From assembly GCF_005145045.1 (NCBI RefSeq), contig NZ_CP039692.1:1195501-1259500 (forward strand): a stretch of 64,000 bases of DNA, written 5' to 3'. Positions 34,833 through 44,157 of the stretch are shown piece by piece. The notes under the pieces were generated by a model. That model was not told the origin of the DNA and did no database searches. It worked only from the letters and a program-made list of their open reading frames with translations. Position 1 is the first letter of the stretch, and the number at the start of each line of letters is the position of its first letter. The position numbers and the translations under genes were made by a program. Source of the DNA: Agrobacterium larrymoorei (GTDB lineage Bacteria > Pseudomonadota > Alphaproteobacteria > Rhizobiales > Rhizobiaceae).

Positions 34833-36341
34833 ATGAAGGGTACAAGACTGCTCATCGGCGCGCTGCTGGCTGCGTCTGCGGTAACGCCAAGCTATGCGCA
34901 GGGCGCTGGCAAAGGCGTCACCATCGTTCTGGACGAGGAAGTGGACCTCGTGGAGCCATGCATGGCTACGCGCTCCAATATCGGTCGCATCATTCTTCAG
35001 AATGTGTCGGAAACGCTGACCGAGCTCGACGTTCGCAACAACAAAGGTCTTCAGCCGCGTCTGGCCGAGAAGTGGGAAGAATCCAAGCCCGGCACATGGC
35101 GCTTCCATCTGCGCAAGGGCGCAAAGTTCTCCGATGGCTCCGCTTTCGATGCGGGCGATGTGAAGCACTCCATCGAACGCGCCATGAGCAGCAAGCTCTC
35201 CTGCGAAACGCCGCGCTATTTCGGCGATACCAAGATTTCCGCCAATGTTGTTGATGATAACACCATCGACATTACCGCAGACCCGGCGCAGCCGATCCTG
35301 CCGCTGCTGATGACGCTCGTCACCATCGTTCCCTCGGAAACGCCGCTGGAATTCACCCGCAACCCAATCGGCACCGGCCCTTACAAGCTGACCGAATGGA
35401 AGGCTGGCCAGAACATCACGCTGGAGCGCCGCGACGATTATTGGGGCAAGGCTCCCGATGTCACCAAGGCAACCTATGTCTTCCGTGCCGATCCAGCCGT
35501 TCGTGCGGCGATGGTCAAGGCAGGCGAGGCGGATCTTGCGCCGAATATTTCCGAGCTGGATGCGACGGATGCGAAGATCGATTTCAGCTATCTGAATTCC
35601 GAAACCTTCTACATGCGCGTCGACACCTCCATCAAGCCGCTGGATGACGTGCGCGTTCGCAAGGCGCTGAACATGGCGCTGGATCGCGATGCCTTCATCG
35701 GCACGCTGCTGCCAAAGGGCGCAGTGAAGGCCGTTGCCATGGTTCCGCCCAGCACGCTTGGCTGGAACCCGGATGTAAAGCCGATGCCGTTCGATCCTGA
35801 AGGCGCAAAGAAGCTGCTCGAGGAAGCCAAGGCCGATGGCGTGCCGGTGGATACGCCAATCACCATCGTCGGACGCACCAATAACTTCCCGAATGTCGTC
35901 GAAGTTCTGGAAGCCGCCCAGCAGATGTTCGAAGCCGTCGGTTTCAAGACCAAGCTTCAGATGTATGAAGTGGCGGAATTCGAGAAGCAGTATTCCAAGC
36001 CATATCCGGAAAATCGTGGTCCGCAGCTCGTCGCTGCCCAGCACGATAACTCCCGTGGCGACCCTGTCTTCTCCATGTACTTCAAATATGACAGCAAGGG
36101 CCGTCAGTCCGGCATCGCCAACCCGGAAGTGGACAAGATGATTGCGGATGCAAGTGCTGCCACCGGCGAGCAGCGCACCAAGGACTGGCAGAAGCTCATC
36201 GCCTATCTCTACAATGACGAGGTTGCGGATGTCCTGATGTTCCACATGGTTGGTTTTGCCCGCGTCAACCCACGCATCGAGTTCAAGCCGACCATTGCCA
36301 CGAACTCTTCCTTGCAGCTGTCTGAAATCAGCTTCAAGTAA
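34833..36341 (+). CDS. ABC transporter solute-binding protein, dipeptide/oligopeptide type (family 5)
   Basis: A 502-residue periplasmic lipid-free binding protein with a signal peptide (MKGTRLLIGALLAASAVTPSYA, then QGAG). SBP family 5 marks include VSETLTELD, LAEKWEESKPGTWRFHLRKGAKFSDG, NPIGTGPYKLTEWK and VRKALNMALDRDAF. Family members bind peptides, nickel, opines, glutathione or oligosaccharides, so the name alone does not give the substrate. Because it is divergent from the acid-sugar operon, it probably imports that pathway's substrate. The start follows AGGGAGGAAG. Confidence 0.9.
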   Translation: MKGTRLLIGALLAASAVTPSYAQGAGKGVTIVLDEEVDLVEPCMATRSNIGRIILQNVSETLTELDVRNNKGLQPRLAEKWEESKPGTWRFHLRKGAKFSDGSAFDAGDVKHSIERAMSSKLSCETPRYFGDTKISANVVDDNTIDITADPAQPILPLLMTLVTIVPSETPLEFTRNPIGTGPYKLTEWKAGQNITLERRDDYWGKAPDVTKATYVFRADPAVRAAMVKAGEADLAPNISELDATDAKIDFSYLNSETFYMRVDTSIKPLDDVRVRKALNMALDRDAFIGTLLPKGAVKAVAMVPPSTLGWNPDVKPMPFDPEGAKKLLEEAKADGVPVDTPITIVGRTNNFPNVVEVLEAAQQMFEAVGFKTKLQMYEVAEFEKQYSKPYPENRGPQLVAAQHDNSRGDPVFSMYFKYDSKGRQSGIANPEVDKMIADASAATGEQRTKDWQKLIAYLYNDEVADVLMFHMVGFARVNPRIEFKPTIATNSSLQLSEISFK

Positions 36342-36409
36342 TCCAACCCAACGCCAATCGGAAAAGGCGGGCTCAGTTCCGCCTTTTCTCCATCACCGGA
36401 GAAAGTTCG

Positions 36410-37324
36410 ATGGGAAAGAAGATTTACAAGCGGATCATATCGAGCCTGTTCTCGCTGGTTGCGCTTATCGTTATCGTGTTCTTCCTCTCAAGGCTCACCG
36501 GCGATCCGGCGGCTCTGTTCCTGCCGATCGACGCCAGCCAAGAGATGCTGGACAAGTTCCGCGAACTTCACGGTCTGAACGATCCGCTGATCGAGCAATT
36601 CGGTCGTTACGTCTGGGATGTGCTGCATCTGGATTTCGGTGACTCGCTGCGCAAGGCGCGTCCCGCCATCGATGTCGTGTTGGAAGCCTTTACCTGGACG
36701 CTGCAACTGGCGCTGATCACCATCTCACTCGTCACTGTCGCCGCCATCGTCATCGGTTCTCTCGCAGCTTTCCGCCCCGGCGGCCTGTTCGATCGCTTCG
36801 TGTCGCTGGTGTCGCTGATCGGCGCATCCGCGCCGGATTTCTGGATCGCCATCGTCGGCATCGTCGTCTTCTCCGTCACGCTCGGCTGGGTTCCCACATC
36901 TGGCACCGGCACCATCTGGCACTGGATTTTGCCGATTGCGGTTCTCTTCATCCGCCCCTTCGGCCTTATCCTGCAAATCGTTCGCGGCTCGATGCTCACC
37001 GCCTTCGGCTCGGCCTATGTGAAGACGGCGCGCGCCAAGGGTGTCGGCAACCGCGCCATCATCTTCGTTCACACGCTGCGCAATGCCATGCTGCCGGTCA
37101 TCACCGTGATTGGCGATCAGGCCGCTGCCATGCTCAACGGTGCCGTGGTGGTGGAAACCATTTTCGGCTTCCCCGGCGTCGGCAAGCTCATGATCGATTC
37201 CATTCTCCAGCGAGATTTCAACGTCATTCTCGCGGCGATCATGGTGACTGCTATCGCCATCTTCATCATGAACCTGCTGATCGACCTTGCCTATGCGGCG
37301 CTCGATCCTCGCCTGCGGACGTGA
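36410..37324 (+). CDS. ABC transporter permease, DppB type
   Basis: A 304-residue inner-membrane permease with about six transmembrane helices. The first is RIISSLFSLVALIVIVFFLSRL, followed by the typical soluble loop FREHLHGLNDPL-like segment (KFRELHGLNDPLIEQFGRYV). The EAA loop is AKGVGNRAIIFVHTLRNAM. It pairs with the next gene to form the channel. An intergenic space of 68 bases after the binding protein allows a higher level of that protein. Confidence 0.93.
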   Translation: MGKKIYKRIISSLFSLVALIVIVFFLSRLTGDPAALFLPIDASQEMLDKFRELHGLNDPLIEQFGRYVWDVLHLDFGDSLRKARPAIDVVLEAFTWTLQLALITISLVTVAAIVIGSLAAFRPGGLFDRFVSLVSLIGASAPDFWIAIVGIVVFSVTLGWVPTSGTGTIWHWILPIAVLFIRPFGLILQIVRGSMLTAFGSAYVKTARAKGVGNRAIIFVHTLRNAMLPVITVIGDQAAAMLNGAVVVETIFGFPGVGKLMIDSILQRDFNVILAAIMVTAIAIFIMNLLIDLAYAALDPRLRT

Positions 37325-37328
37325 GGCC

Positions 37329-38264
37329 ATGACCATGACCAGTACAATTCCACAGATTGAAACCGTCGAAGCCAAAGAGCGCAGCCGCTTTGCCGTTATT
37401 CTCGGCATGTTGTGGCGGGACAAGTTCGCCTTCGTCGCCACGCTGTTTCTGATCTTTGCCGTGTTCTGCGCACTCTTCGGGCCGATGCTCCTGAACGATT
37501 CAGCAACCGCCATGAACCTGCGGGCGCGCAACATGGCGCCGTTCAGCCTTGCCAATGGCTGGATGTTCGTGCTTGGCGCAGATGCGCTGGGCCGCTCGCT
37601 TCTTGCCCGCATCGTGGTTGCGGCCCAAAACACGATGATGATTGCCGCCGGTGCCGTTGTCTGCTCGGCCATCATGGGTTCGCTTCTGGGGCTGGTAGCT
37701 GGTTACGCCTCGCAGCGCGTGTCGAACATCATCATGCGTCTGGCGGACGTCATCATGTCCTTCCCGTCGCTGCTGCTTGCCGTTATCGTCCTTTATATGC
37801 TGGCGCCGTCGGTGGGGAACATCATCATCGTTCTCGCCATCACCCGCATCCCGATCTACCTGCGCACGACGCGTGCCGAGGTGCTGGAAATCCGTCAGCG
37901 CATGTTCGTGCAGGCAGCGGAAGTCATGGGCGCATCGTCCATGCGCATCGTCTTCCGCCACATCCTGCCGATGGTCATTCCGACGCTGGTCACGATTGCA
38001 ACGCTCGATTTCGCCTTCGTCATGCTGGCGGAATCCTCGCTGTCCTTCCTCGGCATCGGCATTCAGCCGCCGGAAATCACCTGGGGCCTGATGGTGGCGC
38101 AGGGCAAGCAGTACCTGACGAATGCCTGGTGGCTGGCTTTCTGGCCGGGTCTGGCAATCATTCTCACCACGCTCTCGCTCAACCTTCTGTCCAACTGGAT
38201 GCGTATCGCGCTCGACCCTGTTCAGCGCTGGAGACTGGAAATCGGAGGAAAGAAGAATGGCTGA
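37329..38264 (+). CDS. ABC transporter permease, DppC type
   Basis: A 311-residue permease with an N-terminal cytoplasmic extension, a first helix (FAFVATLFLIFAVFCALFGPML in context) and the EAA loop AEVMGASSMRIVFRHILPMV. Conserved segments FVLGADALGRSLLARIV and SSLSFLGIGIQPPEITWG are typical of DppC/OppC. It begins four bases after the DppB-type gene and overlaps the ATPase gene by eight bases (ATGGCTGA). Confidence 0.93.
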   Translation: MTMTSTIPQIETVEAKERSRFAVILGMLWRDKFAFVATLFLIFAVFCALFGPMLLNDSATAMNLRARNMAPFSLANGWMFVLGADALGRSLLARIVVAAQNTMMIAAGAVVCSAIMGSLLGLVAGYASQRVSNIIMRLADVIMSFPSLLLAVIVLYMLAPSVGNIIIVLAITRIPIYLRTTRAEVLEIRQRMFVQAAEVMGASSMRIVFRHILPMVIPTLVTIATLDFAFVMLAESSLSFLGIGIQPPEITWGLMVAQGKQYLTNAWWLAFWPGLAIILTTLSLNLLSNWMRIALDPVQRWRLEIGGKKNG

Positions 38265-39858
38265 TCATCTGCTGGAAGTCCGCGATCTCTCCGTCCAGTT
38301 CCACACCGCCGGCGGCATCGTCAAAGCCGTCAGGAATATCAGCTGGCATCTGGATCGCGGCGAAACGCTCGCCATCCTCGGCGAAAGCGGTTCGGGCAAA
38401 TCGGTTTCGGCGTCTGCCATCATGAATCTCATCGATATGCCGCCCGGTGAAATCACCAGCGGGCAAGTGCTGTTTTCCGGCCAGAACCTGCTGACCATGA
38501 GCAATGAAGAGCGCCGCTCCATCAACGGCAAGCGCATCGCCATGATCTTTCAGGATCCGCTCAGCCATCTGAGCCCGGTCTACACGGTCGGCTGGCAGAT
38601 CATCGAAGTCATGACGGTGCATGGTGTGCAGGCGGATGCGGCCCGCAAACGCGCCATAGAGCTTTTCACCCGCGTCGGCCTGCCATCGCCGGAAGCGGCC
38701 ATGGACAAGTATCCGCACCAGTTCTCCGGCGGCCAGCGCCAGCGCATCATGATTGCCATGGCGCTTGCCATGAAGCCGGATATCGTCATCGCCGACGAAC
38801 CGACGACCGCGCTCGACGTCACCGTTCAGGCCGAAGTTCTTAAGCTGCTGGGAGAGTTGCAGAAGGAAACCGGCATGGGCCTGCTGCTCATCACCCACGA
38901 TCTGGGCGTGGTGGCGGAAATAGCGGATCGCGTGGTGGTGATGAATTCCGGCGAGATCGTCGAATACGGCACGCCGGATGAGGTTTATCACAACCCCAAG
39001 CACCCCTATACTCTGAAGCTGATTTCCGCAGCACCCGGCAAAGGCGAGATGCACCAGCCGGATGCCAAGGGCGAACCGCTGCTGCGCGTTCAAAATCTCG
39101 AAAAATCCTATGGTGCCTTCAAGGCGCTGAAGGGCGTGAATTTCGATCTGATGCCGGGCGAAACGCTTGCTATCGTCGGGGAAAGCGGCTCGGGAAAATC
39201 CACTCTCGCCAGAACCCTGCTGCGGCTGGAGCCATCCGATTCCGGTGAGGCCTTCTGGAAAGGCCGTGATCTACTGACCATGCCGCCGAAGGAACTCTAC
39301 GCGCTGCGCCGCCAGATGCAGATGGTGTTTCAGGACCCGACGCAATCGCTCAACCCACGCATGTCGGTCTTCCAGCTGATCTCGGAGGCATGGGTCATCC
39401 ATCCCGAAATTCTGCCCAAGGCCAAATGGCGGGCGAGGGTGGATGAGCTGCTGACGCAGGTCGGCCTCTCGCCCTCCCACGCCCAGCGCTACCCGCACCA
39501 GTTCTCCGGCGGCCAGCGCCAGCGAATTGCCATTGCCCGTGCTCTGGCGCTGGAACCGCAACTGATCGTCTGCGACGAAGCCGTCTCGGCGCTCGATGTT
39601 TCCATTCAGGCGCAGGTCATCGCACTGCTCGACAAACTTCGCCGCGAACTCGGCATCGCCTTCATCTTCATCGCGCATGATTTGCCGGTGGTGCGGGATT
39701 TCGCGGACCATGTGATGGTTATGCAGAATGGCGCGGTGGTGGAAATGGGAACGGTGCGGCAGATTTTCGAAAGCCCGGAGAAGGATTATACGCAGAGACT
39801 GTTGGCTGCGGGGCTTGATCCCGATCCGCGGGTGCAGGCGGCGAAGGTGAGGGCTTAG
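38257..39858 (+). CDS. Fused DppD-DppF ABC transporter ATPase
   Basis: A 533-residue protein carrying two complete nucleotide-binding domains. Domain 1 (about residues 5-265) has Walker [13 protein letters not shown], signature [12 protein letters not shown] and Walker B IVIADEPT. Domain 2 (about 275-533) has [24 protein letters not shown] and [12 protein letters not shown] (Glu then Ala in place of the usual EPT). The fused form replaces the separate DppD and DppF subunits and energises import by the two permeases. The start is supported by CGGAGGAAAG. It is the last gene of the transporter operon. Confidence 0.93.
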   Translation: MADHLLEVRDLSVQFHTAGGIVKAVRNISWHLDRGETLAILGESGSGKSVSASAIMNLIDMPPGEITSGQVLFSGQNLLTMSNEERRSINGKRIAMIFQDPLSHLSPVYTVGWQIIEVMTVHGVQADAARKRAIELFTRVGLPSPEAAMDKYPHQFSGGQRQRIMIAMALAMKPDIVIADEPTTALDVTVQAEVLKLLGELQKETGMGLLLITHDLGVVAEIADRVVVMNSGEIVEYGTPDEVYHNPKHPYTLKLISAAPGKGEMHQPDAKGEPLLRVQNLEKSYGAFKALKGVNFDLMPGETLAIVGESGSGKSTLARTLLRLEPSDSGEAFWKGRDLLTMPPKELYALRRQMQMVFQDPTQSLNPRMSVFQLISEAWVIHPEILPKAKWRARVDELLTQVGLSPSHAQRYPHQFSGGQRQRIAIARALALEPQLIVCDEAVSALDVSIQAQVIALLDKLRRELGIAFIFIAHDLPVVRDFADHVMVMQNGAVVEMGTVRQIFESPEKDYTQRLLAAGLDPDPRVQAAKVRA

Positions 39859-39890
39859 TCACTACATCATGGCCGTTTCACGCGTGTCGA

Positions 39891-40108
39891 AACCCCTCAC
39901 CAAGAAAACCTAGGACTTCGCTTTGCGAAGTCGAGGTTTTCTATCCTCTCCCACAGGGGGAGAGGAAAAGACCGCGCCGCTTCGATGTCACTTAACCGTG
40001 GAAAAAGCCGTGAGGGTGCGGCTGGGTTTATCTCTCCCCCTGTGGGAGAGAAAGCAATTTCAACACCTTAAGCTTTGCTTAAGTGTTAGAAATTGCAAGT
40101 GAGGGGTT
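39891..40108. repeat. 218-bp nested palindromic mosaic element
   Basis: The outer ends AACCCCTCAC (39891) and GTGAGGGGTT (40099-40108) are exact inverted repeats. Inside are AAAACCTAGGACTTCG/CGAAGTCGAGGTTTT (39905-39940, also able to terminate the transporter operon), CCTCTCCCACAGGGGGAGAGG, its distant partner TCTCTCCCCCTGTGGGAGAG (around 40031-40050) and GCAATTTC...GAAATTGC (40054-40096). No gene is present. Structure resembles rhizobial mosaic intergenic elements or a miniature transposable element. Confidence 0.75.
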
Positions 40109-40139
40109 CAGCCACTTGCTGCGACTCCAGAGAAAAACC

Positions 40140-41477
40140 TTACTCCCCAACCATCCCCGGTATCTGGTTCACGCTAAGCATTTGCCGTATCGTCCGATCT
40201 GCCACCCGCTCCGCGCGGGCTTTCGACTCTATCGCATCCTCAGGAAACGTATAGGTCATGTAAGACAGCGAAGTCTCAAGATCGTTGTTGTTGTGACCCA
40301 GAATCGCGGCAAAATAGCTGTTCTTGGTCACGCTGGATGGTGCAAAATTGCGATAGGCGATTTCGGCGTAGAGGTGGCGCAGACCATAGGGCTTCGGGGG
40401 TTCTTCCTTCGGCCAGACATCGTCGAATTTCGCGATCATCGCATCGCGCAGGGGAAGGCGGGCGTCGGAGGAGAAATCATCCACGCTCATGCCGAGCCAG
40501 AGCTTGCCGTCGCTACTTTCGCGCAGGCGGTGATAGGCGTCGAGAACGATGCGCGACTGCTCCAGCACCGGGATTTCATAGGTCACGCCGAACTTGGTGC
40601 CTTCGCCCTGCTTGGTCTTGGCCTGTCCGTTGAACAGAACGCTCCATTTGGAGATGCCTTTTCCATAGGCCGCGGGCTTCAACTCCGCTTGGGTAAACAC
40701 CTCGAAGGGGCGCCGCCCGGTCGTGCCGATGAGGCCAATGCCGATGGTGAGCGGGTCCGATGAAAGAAGATAACGGCGACAGCGGCGCATGACCTCCGAG
40801 TAGTGTTCGAAGGTGATGAGCGAGCCGTGCTTGGTGGCAATCTTCGCCAACTTGGCCCTGCGGGCCTCGTCGTAAAGCTGCGGCGTTCCGGCTGCGATAC
40901 GCAGCATGGGATGCTGATCGCCAAAGGCCTCGCGGATGGCGTTGCGATATTTGGTGATGTAGGAAATGACGGTCGCCTGCGCCTTGTCGCCCATGGAGGC
41001 CATTTCCATGTCCCACAGCGCCTGCATGTCTTCCTTGGTATTGACCCCGTTCATGGCGGAAATGAATTCTGAAACGCGCAGCAGGAAACGCGGCTTGCGC
41101 CCGACCGTATTCTGCTCTGCCCGCTCGATCTTTTCCTCGATGGAGTTGGCCACCCCCTTCTGGGGATATTCGCCACGGCTGATATAGGTATCGAGCCGTT
41201 CTTTCAGCTTCTTCATGTTGCAGATGGCAAGAGGCGTGGTTTTCGGCCCGAAAGCATCTTTGAGTGCATATCGGTATTTTACAATGTAAAGTTCAAGCGT
41301 CTTGGCGGTTCTGCCATTGTCGAAGTGGAAGCGGACCTCTTCGTCCCAAAGTTGTCCGACCTTCTTCGTATCGAAGCTGCCGTCTTTCTTCTGCGTTGAT
41401 TTGATCTTCTCAACGAAGTCCGCAATGCGATCGACCAGGATCGGCGTTTTTGTTTTTCTTCTTTCGACGGCGGACAT
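40140..41477 (-). CDS. telA: Hairpin-telomere resolvase (protelomerase) TelA
   Basis: A 445-residue enzyme matching the Agrobacterium TelA telomere resolvase along its whole length. Shared segments include FDNGRTAKTLELYI, FGPKTTPLAICNMKKL, ISYITKYRNAIREAFGD, NGQAKTKQGEGTKFG, PKPYGLRHLYAE and ILGHNNNDLETSLSYMTYT. It cleaves replicated telomere dimers with a tyrosine nucleophile, here Tyr406, and rejoins them as closed hairpins. Supporting catalytic residues are Arg255 or Arg256 (GTTGRRPFE), Lys287 (QAKTK), Arg367 (LRH) and His395 (LGHNNND). The gene sits on a replicon that looks like the main circular chromosome and acts in trans on a linear chromid. It is alone on the minus strand, flanked by the mosaic element and an M24 peptidase gene. 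Confidence 0.96.
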   Translation of the reverse strand: MSAVERRKTKTPILVDRIADFVEKIKSTQKKDGSFDTKKVGQLWDEEVRFHFDNGRTAKTLELYIVKYRYALKDAFGPKTTPLAICNMKKLKERLDTYISRGEYPQKGVANSIEEKIERAEQNTVGRKPRFLLRVSEFISAMNGVNTKEDMQALWDMEMASMGDKAQATVISYITKYRNAIREAFGDQHPMLRIAAGTPQLYDEARRAKLAKIATKHGSLITFEHYSEVMRRCRRYLLSSDPLTIGIGLIGTTGRRPFEVFTQAELKPAAYGKGISKWSVLFNGQAKTKQGEGTKFGVTYEIPVLEQSRIVLDAYHRLRESSDGKLWLGMSVDDFSSDARLPLRDAMIAKFDDVWPKEEPPKPYGLRHLYAEIAYRNFAPSSVTKNSYFAAILGHNNNDLETSLSYMTYTFPEDAIESKARAERVADRTIRQMLSVNQIPGMVGE

Positions 41478-41564
41478 CGATTTCTCCCTAAATCTATCTT
41501 GGGATAGAAAATCTATACTTGAGACGCAAGCAATAAAAAATCAAAAATGTGGTATCAGAAGGCC

Positions 41565-42722
41565 TCAGGCAAAGGGTTCAACCGGGGATTTCGCCGGTCT
41601 GGTGAACCAGTTCGCGCCGCTGGCGCTCATATAAATATGATCTTCGAGGCGAATCCCGAATTTCTGCGGGTAAACCAGCATCGGCTCGTTGGAGAAACAC
41701 ATTCCTTCCCGTAGGGGCAGATCGTTACCGCGCACGATATAAGGATGTTCGTGGATTTCCAGTCCGAGGCCATGGCCCGCGCGGTGCGGTAGTCCGGGAA
41801 GATCGTAATCCGGCCCCAACCCATGCTGCGCAAACACGGCACGCGCGGCATCGTCCAGACTGCCGCAGGGGGCACCCAACTGTGCTGCATCGAAAACCGC
41901 CTGCTGCGCCTGCCGCTCGATTGCCCAAGCGCGGGCAAATTCTGCGTTCGGCTCATCCAGAACATAGGTGCGGGTAAGGTCGGAATGATAGCCATCGATC
42001 CGCGTGCCGGTATCGACGAGAATGACGTCGCCTGCCTGCAAGGTCTGGTCGCCATCCGCCCCATGCGGCAGCGATGTGGCCAGCCCGAAGGACACGATGC
42101 AGAAAGAGGAGCCGCCTTCGCCACCGAGATCGCGATGCTGCTGGTCGATGAAGCGCACCACCTCGGACGCCTGCACACCGGGCTTCATCATGGCATGAGC
42201 GCGCTTCTGGACTTCCAGCGTCAGGTTCATCGCATATTGAATGATGGCGATTTCGGCTGCGGATTTCTGGATTCTGAGGCTACGGATGAGCGGGCCGCCA
42301 TCGACAAGCCGCTCCTGTCCAAGCTTTGCAGCAAGGCTGTGATAGATGAACAGCGGCAGGGATTCATCCAGCGCAATGGAGCCGCTCCGTCCGACAAGCG
42401 AGGAGACGAGTGCTGCCGGGCTCTGCTCTTCCTGCCACAGATGCACCTCGCCCTCGATATGCGGAAGCGTATCGACACGGCTCTTTTCAAAGCCGGGCAC
42501 GATGTAATGCAGCGCAGAGGGCGTGATCAAGGCGCCCAGCAGGCGCTCGCTTTGATGCCAGACGAGCCCGGTGAAATAGCGCAGGCTTTCCGTGGAGCCG
42601 AGCAGCACGGCGGCAATGTTTTGTTCCCGCATCCGGTCGCGCAGACGCGTGATCCGCTCCTCGCGTTCCGCACTGGAGATCGGGGCTGGTTTATTGCCGA
42701 TATGCATGTCGAATACCTTCAT
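41565..42722 (-). CDS. M24-family Xaa-Pro peptidase
   Basis: A 385-residue pita-bread-fold metallopeptidase. It has an N-terminal creatinase-like domain (RITRLRDRMREQNIAAVLL, LRYFTGLVWHQSERL) and a C-terminal catalytic domain with the five metal ligands: two Asp in LVDTGTRIDGYHSDLTRT, His in HRAGHGLGLEIHEHP, Glu in FSNEPMLV and Glu in IRLEDH. It cleaves N-terminal residues preceding proline, or Xaa-Pro dipeptides; dimethylsulfoniopropionate-lyase-like and creatinase relatives share the fold. The ATG at 42722 is preferred to an upstream TTG. It is convergent with no gene and precedes telA by 87 bases on the same strand. Confidence 0.9.
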   Translation of the reverse strand: MKVFDMHIGNKPAPISSAEREERITRLRDRMREQNIAAVLLGSTESLRYFTGLVWHQSERLLGALITPSALHYIVPGFEKSRVDTLPHIEGEVHLWQEEQSPAALVSSLVGRSGSIALDESLPLFIYHSLAAKLGQERLVDGGPLIRSLRIQKSAAEIAIIQYAMNLTLEVQKRAHAMMKPGVQASEVVRFIDQQHRDLGGEGGSSFCIVSFGLATSLPHGADGDQTLQAGDVILVDTGTRIDGYHSDLTRTYVLDEPNAEFARAWAIERQAQQAVFDAAQLGAPCGSLDDAARAVFAQHGLGPDYDLPGLPHRAGHGLGLEIHEHPYIVRGNDLPLREGMCFSNEPMLVYPQKFGIRLEDHIYMSASGANWFTRPAKSPVEPFA

Positions 42723-42792
42723 TCGCTTCTCGGAGAGAAGCAATACAAAGGTGCGAGGTTGTATTCAATATGTCGACAGCAAATGTAGCCGC

Positions 42793-44157
42793 TCATTTTT
42801 GAAGGCGTTTTTTCAACGAGGCAACGATACGCTTGGTTAGCGCTTCATAATCCTCATCGAAATGGTGTCCGCCATCGATGCCGATAAGCTCCACACCCTT
42901 GTCCTTGAGCGCGGGGCACGCGGATTCGTCATCATCCGTGCCGTAGACACAATGAACGATCTTGGGATCGATCGTGGCGAGATCCTTGACGGGATCTTCC
43001 GCGCCATCGGAGGAGACACCGAGCCAGCCGCTGACGGAAATTTCGTAGGAAACTTCATGCGAGAGCGAAAGCAGGCTCATCTGCACGACGCGGCTCTTGT
43101 CCTTGTCGGCAAGCTTGTTGAAGGTCGCCGGAATGATATCGGCACCGAAGGAATAGCCGATCAGAATGACGTTCTTGACCTTCCATTCCTTGCGATAAGT
43201 ATCGATGATGCGGGAAAGATCGTCCGCCACATCCTGCGGCTTCTTCTCGGACCAGAAGTAGCGCAGCGAATCGACGCCGACGACCGGCACGCCATCCTGC
43301 TGCAGAAAACCGCCGACATCCTTGTCCAGATCGCGCCAGCCGCCGTCGCCGGAATAGATGATAGCCATCGTGTCCATGGTCGGCTTTGCTTCCAGCACCG
43401 TCAGCGGCAGACCAAGCGGATTGTCAGTGTTGTGTTCGGCATCGATACGGTCCTGCAAAACCTGCGTAAGAGCAACGATCGGGTCATCCTTGACCTCGGC
43501 AACGTCGATATCAGGGTGCGATTCCAGCAGCTTGTTGACGTGATCGCGGCCTTTCTGGTCCGCTTTCGGCGTGAACAGCACATCGACCGGCGCTGGCAGC
43601 GGCCCGTCCGTCAGGCCATAGACCGTGCGGTCTCCGTCCTTGTCCTTGGTCGCGGGCGTGCAGAGAACCTTGTTCAGCGGAACACCTGCAACCGGATCGA
43701 CGGCCACCGCCTCGCCAATCGTTGCGGCAGGGCTCTGCGCAATCATGGCCAGAGCAAGCGTGCCACCGTCGCCGATACCGGCAATGATCGGCAGGCTGTA
43801 ATTGGAAACCCCGGCCTTGCGCTGGATTTCCTGCGCCAGCTGCTCGATATCCGAGATCATGTAGATGCATTCGTCATCATCGGCCTCGAGCGCCTTGATA
43901 TAGGCTGGAAAATCGATGCCGACGACGGCAGCGCCTTTTTCCAGAAGCGCATCTGCTTCTTTCTTCTCCTCGTCACCCCAACCATTGCCGTCCGATACCA
44001 GAAACACGGTAGAGGTAATATCGCCATCCGGAAGAAGGATGTGATCGGCGGGTATCATGCCGGTCTGATACTGGTTCGCGTCCTGCGCGGAAGCGTGAAA
44101 GGGCGCAAGCAGCGCTGCGGCAAGCAGCGCCGCTTTCAGATTTTTCAGACCTGTCAT
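42793..44157 (-). CDS. acvB: AcvB, periplasmic lysyl-phosphatidylglycerol hydrolase and virulence factor
   Basis: A 454-residue exported protein with a signal peptide (MTGLKNLKAALLAAALLAPFHASA). It has two VirJ-like alpha/beta-hydrolase regions: GIGDGGTLALAMIAQSP in the first, and in the second IIYSGDGGWRDLDKD, GVDSLRYFWSEKKP and the nucleophile motif GYSFGAD. AcvB is a chromosomal virulence protein of Agrobacterium related to Ti-plasmid VirJ and has been shown to hydrolyse lysyl-phosphatidylglycerol made by LpiA. It overlaps the lpiA stop by four bases (ATGA), so lipid synthesis and turnover are translationally coupled. Confidence 0.95.
   Translation of the reverse strand: MTGLKNLKAALLAAALLAPFHASAQDANQYQTGMIPADHILLPDGDITSTVFLVSDGNGWGDEEKKEADALLEKGAAVVGIDFPAYIKALEADDDECIYMISDIEQLAQEIQRKAGVSNYSLPIIAGIGDGGTLALAMIAQSPAATIGEAVAVDPVAGVPLNKVLCTPATKDKDGDRTVYGLTDGPLPAPVDVLFTPKADQKGRDHVNKLLESHPDIDVAEVKDDPIVALTQVLQDRIDAEHNTDNPLGLPLTVLEAKPTMDTMAIIYSGDGGWRDLDKDVGGFLQQDGVPVVGVDSLRYFWSEKKPQDVADDLSRIIDTYRKEWKVKNVILIGYSFGADIIPATFNKLADKDKSRVVQMSLLSLSHEVSYEISVSGWLGVSSDGAEDPVKDLATIDPKIVHCVYGTDDDESACPALKDKGVELIGIDGGHHFDEDYEALTKRIVASLKKRLQK

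Noticed and set aside
39905..40096. CRISPR-like array
   Set aside because: The repeats are inverted and nested rather than regularly spaced direct repeats, and no cas gene is nearby.
40054..40096. TelA target telomere sequence next to telA
   Set aside because: The GCAATTTC...GAAATTGC dyad belongs to the mosaic element. Hairpin telomere sites are expected on the linear replicon, and I cannot match this to a TelA target.
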